Of a stretch of DNA of 7,823 bases, positions 1 to 5,443 are shown piece by piece. A program made the translations under genes and the position numbers. A model generated the notes under the pieces. It did not search any database. It saw only the letters and a program-made list of their open reading frames with translations, and had not been told where the DNA came from. Position 1 is the first letter of the stretch. Each line of letters starts with the position of its first letter. This stretch comes from Anaerolineae bacterium. Its GTDB lineage: Bacteria; Chloroflexota; Anaerolineae; Promineifilales; Promineifilaceae. The DNA lies in the NCBI GenBank assembly GCA_028284105.1, contig JANQSK010000178.1, forward strand, positions 1-7,823. The letters are read 5' to 3'.

Positions 1-96
1 CAAATTTTGCACAAGCTGTGGCAAAGGTAAGAGAAATGTTGTACATATAATGTTGTACAATGTAGATGATTGGCGAGATCCAGGGCAACTGTTTAA
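1..96 (+). pseudogene. Frame-disrupted 5' portion of the first gene (probable)
   Basis: No single frame runs from position 1 into the gene that is open from 97. Frame 3 reads a plausible peptide (NFAQAVAKVREMLY) but stops at 48-50. Frame 2 is open to a stop at 116-118 and includes LYNVDD. Frame 1 has stops at 28-30, 67-69 and 94-96. A patched reading gives a smooth beta-repeat-like sequence: remove one copy of the 14-nt duplication, shift near position 71, and skip one A in 95-97. That yields VGEIQGNC followed by IYVGGKVTVENTHGDIRLYG. I infer that the gene originally extended upstream of the window and has either decayed here or suffers from sequencing indels. A minimum of one frameshift (frame 2 to frame 1 between 97 and 115) would also join the parts. 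The region could instead be non-coding. Confidence 0.45.
35..59 (+). repeat. 11-nt direct repeat, period 14 nt
   Basis: AATGTTGTACA occurs at 35-45 and again at 49-59, three bases apart. The second copy sits within the palindrome TTGTACAA (53-60). A 14-nt step is not a multiple of three, so if this is a tandem duplication inside a coding sequence it would by itself shift the frame. This matches the frame 3 to frame 2 switch seen here. A pair of regulator-binding half-sites is an alternative. Confidence 0.5.
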
Positions 97-864
97 ATAT
101 ATGTTGGCGGTAAAGTAACGGTTGAGAATACTCATGGAGACATCCGTCTTTATGGTAGTCTAAGCGCAGACGAGCACACCCTAACTGCCGATCGCGACAT
201 TATTTTGCGTTGGCCAGCAGATGCACCTATCAACTTAGTGGCACATGCCCCCAAAATCAAGAACCGTCTTCCTTTAGAAAAGGTTGTTGAAAATGAAGAT
301 GGGATTGTTGGCTCGATTGGTGATGGACAAACTCAACTTACGTTAAAGGCAAACGGCCGTATTATTCTCAACGAAGACCAAATGGTTGATGCACGTTGGG
401 AAATGCCCAATGACACCGACTTCAATTTTGACTTCTCATTCGATCTGGAAGGCATCAGCAATCAGATTCGGGAACGGTTTAGCAACGAAATCAACCGTTT
501 CAGCACCGAGATTGAATCAAAATTGGGTCCAGACTTTGGCCAACAGCTCTCTGACAAACTCTCTAAAAAGTTGGAGATGGCTGCAAATCGAGTAGAGCAA
601 GCAGCTTCGCGAGCAGCACAACAAGCGGAACGGGCCGCCACAAGAGCAACGTCACAAGCGGAACGGGCCGCAAATCAAGCGCGCCGGCAAGCTGAATACA
701 CCACCCGACGATCACCAGGACGTCCTCCTGGAAGTGGTAAATCAGCGGCACAATCTGCCACACCTTCACCCACCACCGAGGAGAAGCTTGAAATTCTCAA
801 GATGGTTGAAAAAGGCATCATCACACCAGATGAGGCCGCCACTTTGCTAGAAGCACTCGGATAA
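97..864 (+). CDS. Beta-rich protein with Ala-rich 11-mer helix and C-terminal SHOCT-like module (5' end disrupted)
   Basis: The frame opens at 97 after a stop at 94-96. The only standard start codon in frame before the conserved part is TTG at 205, which cuts through the folded domain (ADRDIILRWPADAPINL), so the true N-terminus probably lies upstream in another frame. From 97 the order is: beta-strand-rich segment resembling DUF4097-type adhesin-like sheets (97-400); amphipathic stretch rich in charged residues and Phe (420-600); three tandem Ala-rich 11-residue units (601-699); Pro/Ser/Thr linker (700-774); and a SHOCT-like helical pair containing LEILKMVEKG and ITPDEAATLLEALG at the extreme C-terminus. 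No signal peptide or membrane segment is visible. The module is related to the N-terminus of the protein at 4949-5326. Proteins with such modules (YvlB, LiaX) are tied to envelope stress in Firmicutes, but the role here is not known. The gene may be a pseudogene if the upstream frameshifts are real. Confidence 0.75.
   Translation: MYVGGKVTVENTHGDIRLYGSLSADEHTLTADRDIILRWPADAPINLVAHAPKIKNRLPLEKVVENEDGIVGSIGDGQTQLTLKANGRIILNEDQMVDARWEMPNDTDFNFDFSFDLEGISNQIRERFSNEINRFSTEIESKLGPDFGQQLSDKLSKKLEMAANRVEQAASRAAQQAERAATRATSQAERAANQARRQAEYTTRRSPGRPPGSGKSAAQSATPSPTTEEKLEILKMVEKGIITPDEAATLLEALG
601..699 (+). repeat. Three tandem 33-bp (11-residue) repeats inside the first gene
   Basis: The codons encode AASRAAQQAER, then AATRATSQAER, then AANQARRQAEY. 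At DNA level an exact 18-nt block (starting ACAAGCGGAACG) occurs at 621-638 and 654-671, exactly 33 bp apart. The period of 11 residues fits three helical turns, so it predicts a long amphipathic or hendecad coiled-coil helix with a small-residue (Ala) face and an Arg/Gln/Glu face. The near-identical DNA suggests recent unit duplication. Confidence 0.85.
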
Positions 865-876
865 TTTATCGATAAA
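865..876. promoter_or_regulatory. 12-bp perfect palindrome directly after the stop codon
   Basis: TTTATCGATAAA follows the TAA at 862-864 without a gap. It could be a protein-binding site for the downstream exporter operon or a chance AT-rich palindrome. No second copy was seen in the window, and its last two bases overlap the left arm of the next hairpin. Confidence 0.25.
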
Positions 877-903
877 ACCTCTGAGATTTGAAATTAGGGG
901 TTT
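875..903 (+). other. Weak stem-loop
   Basis: AAACCTCT (875-882) can pair with AGGGGTTT (896-903) through eight pairs including one G-U, leaving a 13-nt loop. No T-run follows, so it is not a classic terminator. It could contribute to 3'-end stability of the upstream transcript. Confidence 0.3.
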
Positions 904-929
904 AATGACAACAATCTCATAGGTTTTTC

Positions 930-986
930 AATGAATGGGGGATGAGGTCCTCAATGACCTACCCTCCCTTCCCCCATTCATTTTTT
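930..986 (+). terminator. Strong intrinsic terminator or attenuator-like hairpin
   Basis: AATGAATGGGGG (930-941) pairs perfectly with CCCCCATTCATT (971-982) over 12 bp, and the T-run TTTTTT spans 981-986. A second nested stem, AGGTC (945-949) with GACCT (956-960), closes a 6-nt loop within the 29-nt interior. This is a textbook arrangement for rho-independent termination on the + strand. The reverse strand lacks a matching T-run. It ends only 30 nt before the ATPase start and there is no good promoter between, so it may act as a 5'-leader attenuator for the exporter operon rather than only ending the upstream gene. Confidence 0.75.
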
Positions 987-1016
987 ACACTTGTCTTTTT
1001 CAAAGATGGACCAACT

Positions 1017-2024
1017 ATGACTGCGCCTGTACGAATCGAAAATTTAGAAAAAATCTACATTGCAAAACAACGTCAAGGACTGTTTAAGTCGACAAAAAAA
1101 GAAATCCCCGCGCTGAAAGGTGTCACTTTTGATATTCAGCCAGGGGAAATTTTTGGGCTTTTAGGACCAAATGGCGCTGGAAAAACAACTCTCATTAAAT
1201 GTCTAACGACTTTGCTGCTACCGACATCAGGTCAGGCATGGATCAATGGGTATGAACTGACCAAAGAGGATAATGCGATTCGTGCCTCTGTCGGCACAAT
1301 GCTAATGGGTGAGCGCGGTCTATATTGGAAACTGACCGGGCGAGAGAATCTTGTATTTTTTGGCTCTCTATATCATCTTGATCCAACAGCCCGCCAAGAC
1401 CGAGCAAATGAAATTATTGAGCTCCTTAATATTGGCGATATTGCCGATCGCCCCGTTGAGTCTTATTCCTCAGGTCAAAAGATGAAATTGGCATTTGGCA
1501 AATCGCTTATTAATGACGCCCCTCTACTCATTCTTGATGAGCCAACAAACACACTCGACCTTCCCTCAGCCCGAGAACTACGAGAAATTGTTCGCAAGCT
1601 CAACGATCAGGGCAAGACTATTATTTACACAACCCACATCATGGCTGAAGCAGAAACGCTGTGTGATCGCGTGGCCATTATTGATCAAGGCTCGGTCATC
1701 GCTTTAGGATCTGTTTCCGATTTGAAAACGTCTATTGGTCAAGACACAGTTATCCGCCTAGAAGGGGTTATTCCTAACCGTGCCAGTGACGCAATCACCG
1801 AACTGACTGGCATTAACAAAACGGCCGTTTCTGCTGTCAATGGACATACCCAACTCACTGTGATGACACCTAATCAAACGGCCGTATTACCCAATCTCAT
1901 CCAAACATTAAGCACACATGGGGCCGTATTGCAAAAAATCACCCCCGAAGAAGTCACGCTCGAAGATGTGTTTATTGCACACACAGGGCGCACTTTGGCA
2001 GAAGATACACGAATCACCAGCTAA
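1017..2024 (+). CDS. ABC-2 type exporter ATP-binding protein (DrrA-like)
   Basis: This 335-residue ATPase should power export by the two permeases directly downstream. Visible motifs are Walker A GPNGAGKT (residues 50-57), signature SYSSGQ (149-154, in place of LSGGQ), Walker B LLILDEP (170-176), D-loop NTLD (178-181, usually NGLD) and the H-loop His in YTTH (207). The region after Walker A reads LMGERGLYWKLTGRENL and lacks an obvious Q-loop Gln, as in a branch of DrrA-like ATPases. Residues from about 240 form the C-terminal extension ending in TLEDVFI, typical of exporters of this type. I chose ATG 1017 because the fold begins at once (VRIENLEKIY). The longer frame from ATG 942 would start within the terminator-like hairpin and add a peptide unlike the family. 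The ribosome-binding site is weak. The gene is followed 26 nt later by permease A. The substrate (drug, lipid or peptide) is undetermined. Confidence 0.93.
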   Translation: MTAPVRIENLEKIYIAKQRQGLFKSTKKEIPALKGVTFDIQPGEIFGLLGPNGAGKTTLIKCLTTLLLPTSGQAWINGYELTKEDNAIRASVGTMLMGERGLYWKLTGRENLVFFGSLYHLDPTARQDRANEIIELLNIGDIADRPVESYSSGQKMKLAFGKSLINDAPLLILDEPTNTLDLPSARELREIVRKLNDQGKTIIYTTHIMAEAETLCDRVAIIDQGSVIALGSVSDLKTSIGQDTVIRLEGVIPNRASDAITELTGINKTAVSAVNGHTQLTVMTPNQTAVLPNLIQTLSTHGAVLQKITPEEVTLEDVFIAHTGRTLAEDTRITS

Positions 2025-2050
2025 TCACAGTTACGTTTAGGCACGAACTT

Positions 2051-2908
2051 ATGCAAACCTTTGTTTACCAACCGCCAACAACACGCCAAACCCTTTCAGC
2101 CGTCTTGGCTGAAACGCGAATCCGTCTGATAAACATGTCTCGTTATCCCGGGCAGATGGTCATGGAAATAATCATCCCGATCATCTTTGCGGCTATGCCA
2201 ATGCTATTAGGTCGTTCGACGGGTGGTGTGGATGCGGCCGTTAATTTTGAAGCCAACACAGGAACAGCCAACTTTGTCGCTTACATGCTAATTGGTTCAA
2301 ATGTTTTTGGCATTGTCTCATACGCCTTTTGGCACATTGCCCATTGGGTGCGTTTTGAGCAAGAAACGGGCACGCTAGAGGCTGTTTACACAACACCCAC
2401 TTCAAGCACGACTTTAGCAGCAGGGGTAGCTGTTTATAGCGCCATTCGGGGTTTTAGCTCATCTATCATTGCTTACCTGCTTGGATGTGCCATTTTCCGA
2501 GTCAACCCCTTCCAAGGGCAGGTCTTTCTGGCGCTCTTATTTTTGCTCATTGGACTGATTCCTCTTTACGGGTTTGCCTTTCTCTTTGGGGCATTGGTCT
2601 TAAAAATCAAAGAATCAAACGCGCTCATCAATTTAATGCAGTGGGGTGTCAGTTTTTTAATGGGTATTTTCTTCCCCGTCACCGTCCTGCCAGCCGGAAT
2701 TCGTTTTGTAGCCCAGCTATTTCCACCAACATGGATGGTGAATGGCGTTCGGTCTTCACTGCTTGGCGTTGGTTACTTTTTAGAAAATTGGTATCTAGAT
2801 TTTGCGGTGCTTTGGGCGTTTTTACTCTTTATCCCGTTATTTTCCGTTTGGGTTTTCCAACGAGTTGAAAACAATCTTCGTCGAAATGAAGGGATTGGGA
2901 CATTCTAA
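2051..2908 (+). CDS. ABC-2 type exporter permease A
   Basis: This 285-residue integral membrane protein should form half of the export channel. About six membrane segments can be seen (approximate residues 38-53, 76-99, 122-147, 157-183, 192-213 and 250-270). Between the second and third is the motif EQETGTLEAVYTTPTS (residues 104-119), the family's conserved cytoplasmic Glu/GTLE region near the contact with the ATPase. Further on, LKIKESN (184-190) is matched by LRVKESA in permease B, showing that the two are diverged paralogues. The N-terminus (about 35 residues) is cytoplasmic and contains RYPGQ just before the first membrane span, matched by RYPIE in permease B. A weak AGG lies about 11 nt before the ATG. 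Translation is probably coupled to permease B, whose start overlaps this stop codon. ABC-2 membership is clear; the transported substrate is not. Confidence 0.92.
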   Translation: MQTFVYQPPTTRQTLSAVLAETRIRLINMSRYPGQMVMEIIIPIIFAAMPMLLGRSTGGVDAAVNFEANTGTANFVAYMLIGSNVFGIVSYAFWHIAHWVRFEQETGTLEAVYTTPTSSTTLAAGVAVYSAIRGFSSSIIAYLLGCAIFRVNPFQGQVFLALLFLLIGLIPLYGFAFLFGALVLKIKESNALINLMQWGVSFLMGIFFPVTVLPAGIRFVAQLFPPTWMVNGVRSSLLGVGYFLENWYLDFAVLWAFLLFIPLFSVWVFQRVENNLRRNEGIGTF

Positions 2909-3768
2909 TGGCTGCATTAAATCAACAACCTTATCAGTCGCCTTCGATGTCGGCCTCATTTAGTAGTTTTTGGGCCATGGTGCGCAAAGAGTTCACCATC
3001 ATGTTGCGCTATCCCATTGAATTCTTAGCAAGCTTTATCCAAATCTTCCTGATTGTGACGATTTTCACACTAGCAGGCTTGATGTTTAGTCCTGATGGAG
3101 CGCAAGGTGGGGCATCAGCAGAAATCACAGGTATTGTGGCCTATGGGTTCATTATGTTCCTGTTTTTATCAGATACGCTTTGGAGCATCGGCTTTAATAT
3201 TCGTCGGGAACAGAAGCAAGGAACGCTTGAACAAATTTACATGAGCCCCGCCTCCAAGTTAGCGGTTTTAGGTTCACGCGTCATTATCACGCTCATTTGG
3301 ACATCGATCTTGTCTGTGGTTGCCGTCTTTTTATTAACGAGCTTGCTTGGTGAGCTCCCCATTCACAATATTGGGCTGGGCATTTTTGTACTCATCATGG
3401 CGCTTTCAGGCACGTTTGGGACGGGTTTTGCATTTGCAGCCTTAACACTGAGAGTCAAGGAGTCAGCAAACACGGCCGTTAATCTCCTGCAATTTGTGTT
3501 TATGATTTTCTGTGCCCCATTTTTTGCATTTTCTGCATTACCAGAACCGTTACTTTGGATATCACGCTTTATTCCGTTGGCATATGGGGTGGATTTGTTC
3601 CGCTCGACATTGTTGGGTTTCCCAAATGGATTCCCAGAATTAGCCCCTTTTGGTGTAGAATTAACGATAGTCACCCTGTTTGGGGTGGGCATGCCTATCT
3701 TAGGAATATGGCTTTATCAGCAAGCGGAAAACCATGCCCGCAGACGAGGAAGCCTATCAGAATATTAA
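2908..3768 (+). CDS. ABC-2 type exporter permease B
   Basis: This 286-residue permease starts inside the stop of permease A (TAATG, 1-nt overlap), a strong sign of translational coupling and of a heterodimeric channel. A purine-rich stretch with AAGGGA and GGGA lies 7-20 nt upstream of the ATG. Six membrane segments are likely (approximate residues 37-58, 74-96, 119-146, 153-180, 188-210 and 249-270). The conserved cytoplasmic motif EQKQGTLEQIYMSPAS occupies residues 101-116, parallel to permease A, and LRVKESANTAVNLLQF (181-196) precedes the fifth span. The charged tail ENHARRRGSLSEY should lie in the cytoplasm. The stop codon is part of the left arm of a hairpin. With the ATPase and permease A it forms a complete exporter; no accessory membrane-fusion protein is encoded nearby. 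Confidence 0.92.
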   Translation: MAALNQQPYQSPSMSASFSSFWAMVRKEFTIMLRYPIEFLASFIQIFLIVTIFTLAGLMFSPDGAQGGASAEITGIVAYGFIMFLFLSDTLWSIGFNIRREQKQGTLEQIYMSPASKLAVLGSRVIITLIWTSILSVVAVFLLTSLLGELPIHNIGLGIFVLIMALSGTFGTGFAFAALTLRVKESANTAVNLLQFVFMIFCAPFFAFSALPEPLLWISRFIPLAYGVDLFRSTLLGFPNGFPELAPFGVELTIVTLFGVGMPILGIWLYQQAENHARRRGSLSEY

Positions 3769-3818
3769 GTAAACGGTTCTCTATTTAATGAGCGCTCAGG
3801 CGGTTCATCCGTTTACTT
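3767..3818 (+). other. Hairpin overlapping the permease B stop codon
   Basis: AAGTAAACGG (3767-3776) is perfectly complementary to CCGTTTACTT (3809-3818), giving a 10-bp stem with a 32-nt interior that itself contains the palindrome TGAGCGCTCA (3789-3798). The stem begins at the second base of the TAA stop (3766-3768). No T-run follows, so it is not a standard intrinsic terminator. It may be a 3'-end stabiliser, a rho-assisted end or a binding site. Its arms carry AAACGG and CCGTTT, the two halves of the iterated motif found elsewhere in the window. Confidence 0.55.
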
Positions 3819-3890
3819 CCAAGAGAAGCGAACGGCCTTCCGCACGACGATTTAGAACGGTCTTTGCTTCTTCAGTAAGGTGCAAAAGCC

Positions 3891-4865
3891 ATGGCAGTTG
3901 TGGCCCGGCCACAGAGCAATTCAAAAGACGGTCCTAGACCGATTAATATCAACAAGGACATTCCACAAATCCTGCGTCTTTTGGAACTTTGTTTTGGCTC
4001 TGCAATTCATGGTGACGGCCGAAATATTTTAACAAGTGATAGCATGAATCAATCCCCTGCCTTTTTGTGGCGCATGACGCCAGCGGCAGGAAAATTGGCA
4101 CAAGGTATTGTGTGGGAAGTAAACGGCCGTATTGTAGGTAATGTGACCCTCCTATCCACAAAAGTGCCGGGGCGATTCTTAATCGTGAATGTTGCAGTTC
4201 ATCCTGATTTTCGGCGACAACAGATTGCCAAAAACATGATGGTTGCTGTAACTGAGCAAGTTAAAAGACTCAAAGGACGTGAAATCTTGCTGCAGGTCGT
4301 TAAAACAAACACAGCGGCCAATATGCTTTATCAATCGCTTAAGTACGATCAACTCGGCAGCATCACGTCATGGTATTCAAATCTATCTCGAATACGGCGA
4401 ATTGGCGTAGAGTCGGACACGCCAGATATTCGAGAGTTAAAGTCAAGCGAGTGGCGGGCAGCATATACGCTCGATACTTCGGTATTATCACCAGAGCTGA
4501 GTTGGCCTGAACCGCCTGACCAGAACATGTATAAAACAGGCGTTTTTGATCGAGTGGCTAACTTTTTGAATGGGCGCCAAATCGAAACATGGGTCACAAG
4601 AAATGAGTCTAAACAGCTCACAGGACTTGGCAGCATTGTTTCAGAATGGGGGAGACTCCATCATGCCGCCCTCCGAATTCACCCTGATTACAAGGGGCAA
4701 CTGGAACGGCCGTTGTTAGCAAAAGTGGTTAGGCGGCTTCATTATCTCCCCAGGCGCAACATTCGCATTGATCATCCAGATGATGATGTAGTGGTCAATG
4801 GATTACTGAAAGAGGCAAACTTTCAAGCACAGCGAACGTTGACCCACATGAAATTGGAACTTTAG
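3891..4865 (+). CDS. Tandem GNAT-fold N-acetyltransferase family protein
   Basis: This 324-residue protein is predicted to transfer an acyl group from acetyl-CoA; the acceptor is unknown. The N-terminal GNAT domain spans about residues 18-160. Strand 4 and motif A read VNVAVHPDFRRQQIAKNMM (99-117), where the R/Q-x-x-G-x-G/A acyl-CoA loop is RRQQIA: Gln111 replaces the usual Gly. The later TNTAANMLYQSLKY (139-152) is the usual alpha-4/strand-6 region. The C-terminal half repeats the plan in degenerate form, with LRIHPDYKGQLERPLL (residues 261-276) at the place of a second motif A, as in double-GNAT proteins where one half is structural. The start ATG 3891 is supported by AAGG at 3877-3880, ten nt upstream. 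It sits 122 nt after the exporter operon, so it may be read through or have its own promoter; no convincing promoter was seen. No membrane segment is present. Confidence 0.85.
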   Translation: MAVVARPQSNSKDGPRPININKDIPQILRLLELCFGSAIHGDGRNILTSDSMNQSPAFLWRMTPAAGKLAQGIVWEVNGRIVGNVTLLSTKVPGRFLIVNVAVHPDFRRQQIAKNMMVAVTEQVKRLKGREILLQVVKTNTAANMLYQSLKYDQLGSITSWYSNLSRIRRIGVESDTPDIRELKSSEWRAAYTLDTSVLSPELSWPEPPDQNMYKTGVFDRVANFLNGRQIETWVTRNESKQLTGLGSIVSEWGRLHHAALRIHPDYKGQLERPLLAKVVRRLHYLPRRNIRIDHPDDDVVVNGLLKEANFQAQRTLTHMKLEL

Positions 4866-4872
4866 AAACAAT

Positions 4873-4894
4873 ATCGGCAACCGTTTAAGCCGAT
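4873..4894 (+). other. Small stem-loop after the acetyltransferase gene
   Basis: ATCGGC (4873-4878) pairs with GCCGAT (4889-4894) around a 10-nt loop, AACCGTTTAA. Only three Ts follow, interrupted by C, so termination would be weak at best. It is the only structure I see in the 83-nt gap before the next gene. Confidence 0.35.
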
Positions 4895-4948
4895 TTCAAC
4901 AATCTTTATCAATACATATGAAGTTATCTTGAAAGTACGAGAAATATT

Positions 4949-5326
4949 ATGGCTAGTGTAGAAGAACGCATGCAAATTTTAAAAATGATTGAAGAAGGGA
5001 AGATCACAGCTGCTGAGGGAACTGAACTTTTGCGTGCCTTAGACAATAAAAAATCAAACAGCTTTGAGCCACTCAAAGGGGCCAGCAATCCACGCTGGTT
5101 CCGAGTCAGAGTCACAGAACAAGGCACAGGGCGTCAAAAAGTAAATGTTAACATTCCAATGGGGCTCGTTAATGTTGGCATCAAGATGGGAGCTCGCTTT
5201 GCACCTGATTTAGAAGGTATTGAAGTCGAAGAGCTGATTGAAGCCATTAAAAGTGGCCAACAGGGCAAAATTATGGATGTTACGGATGAAGAAGGCGGGG
5301 AACGCGTAGAAATCTTTGTCGAGTAG
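4949..5326 (+). CDS. Small SHOCT-like domain protein (YvlB/LiaX N-terminal type)
   Basis: This is a soluble 125-residue protein. Residues 4-31 form the SHOCT-like helical pair: EERMQILKMIEEGKIT followed by EGTELLRAL, about 15 of 27 positions identical to the C-terminal module of the gene at 97-864. After a short linker (residues 33-47) comes a compact alpha/beta domain: RWFRVRVTEQGTGRQKVNVN (49-68), IPMGLVNVGIKMGARF and a helix EVEELIEAIKSGQQGKIMDV, ending in the acidic strand GGERVEIFVE. I recall this two-part layout as common in Chloroflexota and Firmicutes; its biochemical role is not established. No signal peptide, membrane span or catalytic motif is visible. The start MASVEERM fits the family; the upstream GAGAA is a weak ribosome-binding site. 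The link to the exporter is by neighbourhood only. Confidence 0.88.
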   Translation: MASVEERMQILKMIEEGKITAAEGTELLRALDNKKSNSFEPLKGASNPRWFRVRVTEQGTGRQKVNVNIPMGLVNVGIKMGARFAPDLEGIEVEELIEAIKSGQQGKIMDVTDEEGGERVEIFVE

Positions 5327-5368
5327 CATTACTCCCGTGTAATAAAAGTAAATAATAGTAAATTCCCC

Positions 5369-5397
5369 TTGACTTTGTCTTCAAGATACACATAACT
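5369..5397 (+). promoter_or_regulatory. Candidate sigma-70-type promoter for the TPR gene
   Basis: TTGACT (5369-5374) matches five of six bases of the -35 consensus. It is followed after 16-17 nt by CATAAC/ATAACT (around 5391-5397), a moderate -10 match. It lies in the 117-nt AT-rich gap between the small SHOCT-like gene and the TPR gene, giving a leader of about 40 nt. No terminator-like hairpin was found in the same gap, so read-through from upstream is also possible. Confidence 0.4.
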
Positions 5398-5443
5398 ACT
5401 CTTTAGCGCATGTAACGTATTCTATTGAGTGAGTGTATCAACA

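Noticed and set aside
92..98. Slippery heptamer TTTAAAT in the correct phase of frame 3, suggesting programmed -1 frameshifting into the first gene
   Set aside because: A -1 slip leads into frame 2, which stops at 116-118. Reaching the gene frame needs a +1 step, which this heptamer type does not favour.
942..1016. Longer ATPase start at ATG 942
   Set aside because: It would place the start within the terminator-like hairpin and add a Phe/Pro-rich peptide unlike the family; ATG 1017 directly precedes the conserved fold.
188..1452. Two CCGATCGC sites, reminiscent of cyanobacterial HIP1
   Set aside because: Neither is the full GCGATCGC octamer, and two partial copies could arise by chance.
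3363..3692. Open frame on the - strand (109 codons) opposite permease B
   Set aside because: It is a shadow of a clear membrane protein gene, with no recognisable domain or ribosome-binding site.
3821..3872. Possible stem between AGAAGC (3824-3829) and GCTTCT (3866-3871) before the acetyltransferase gene
   Set aside because: It is only six pairs across a 36-nt loop with no further support; not distinguishable from chance.
4895..4925. Promoter-like elements (TTCAAC, TACATA) before the small SHOCT-like gene
   Set aside because: The spacing is about 12 nt, too short for a sigma-70 promoter, and both matches are poor.
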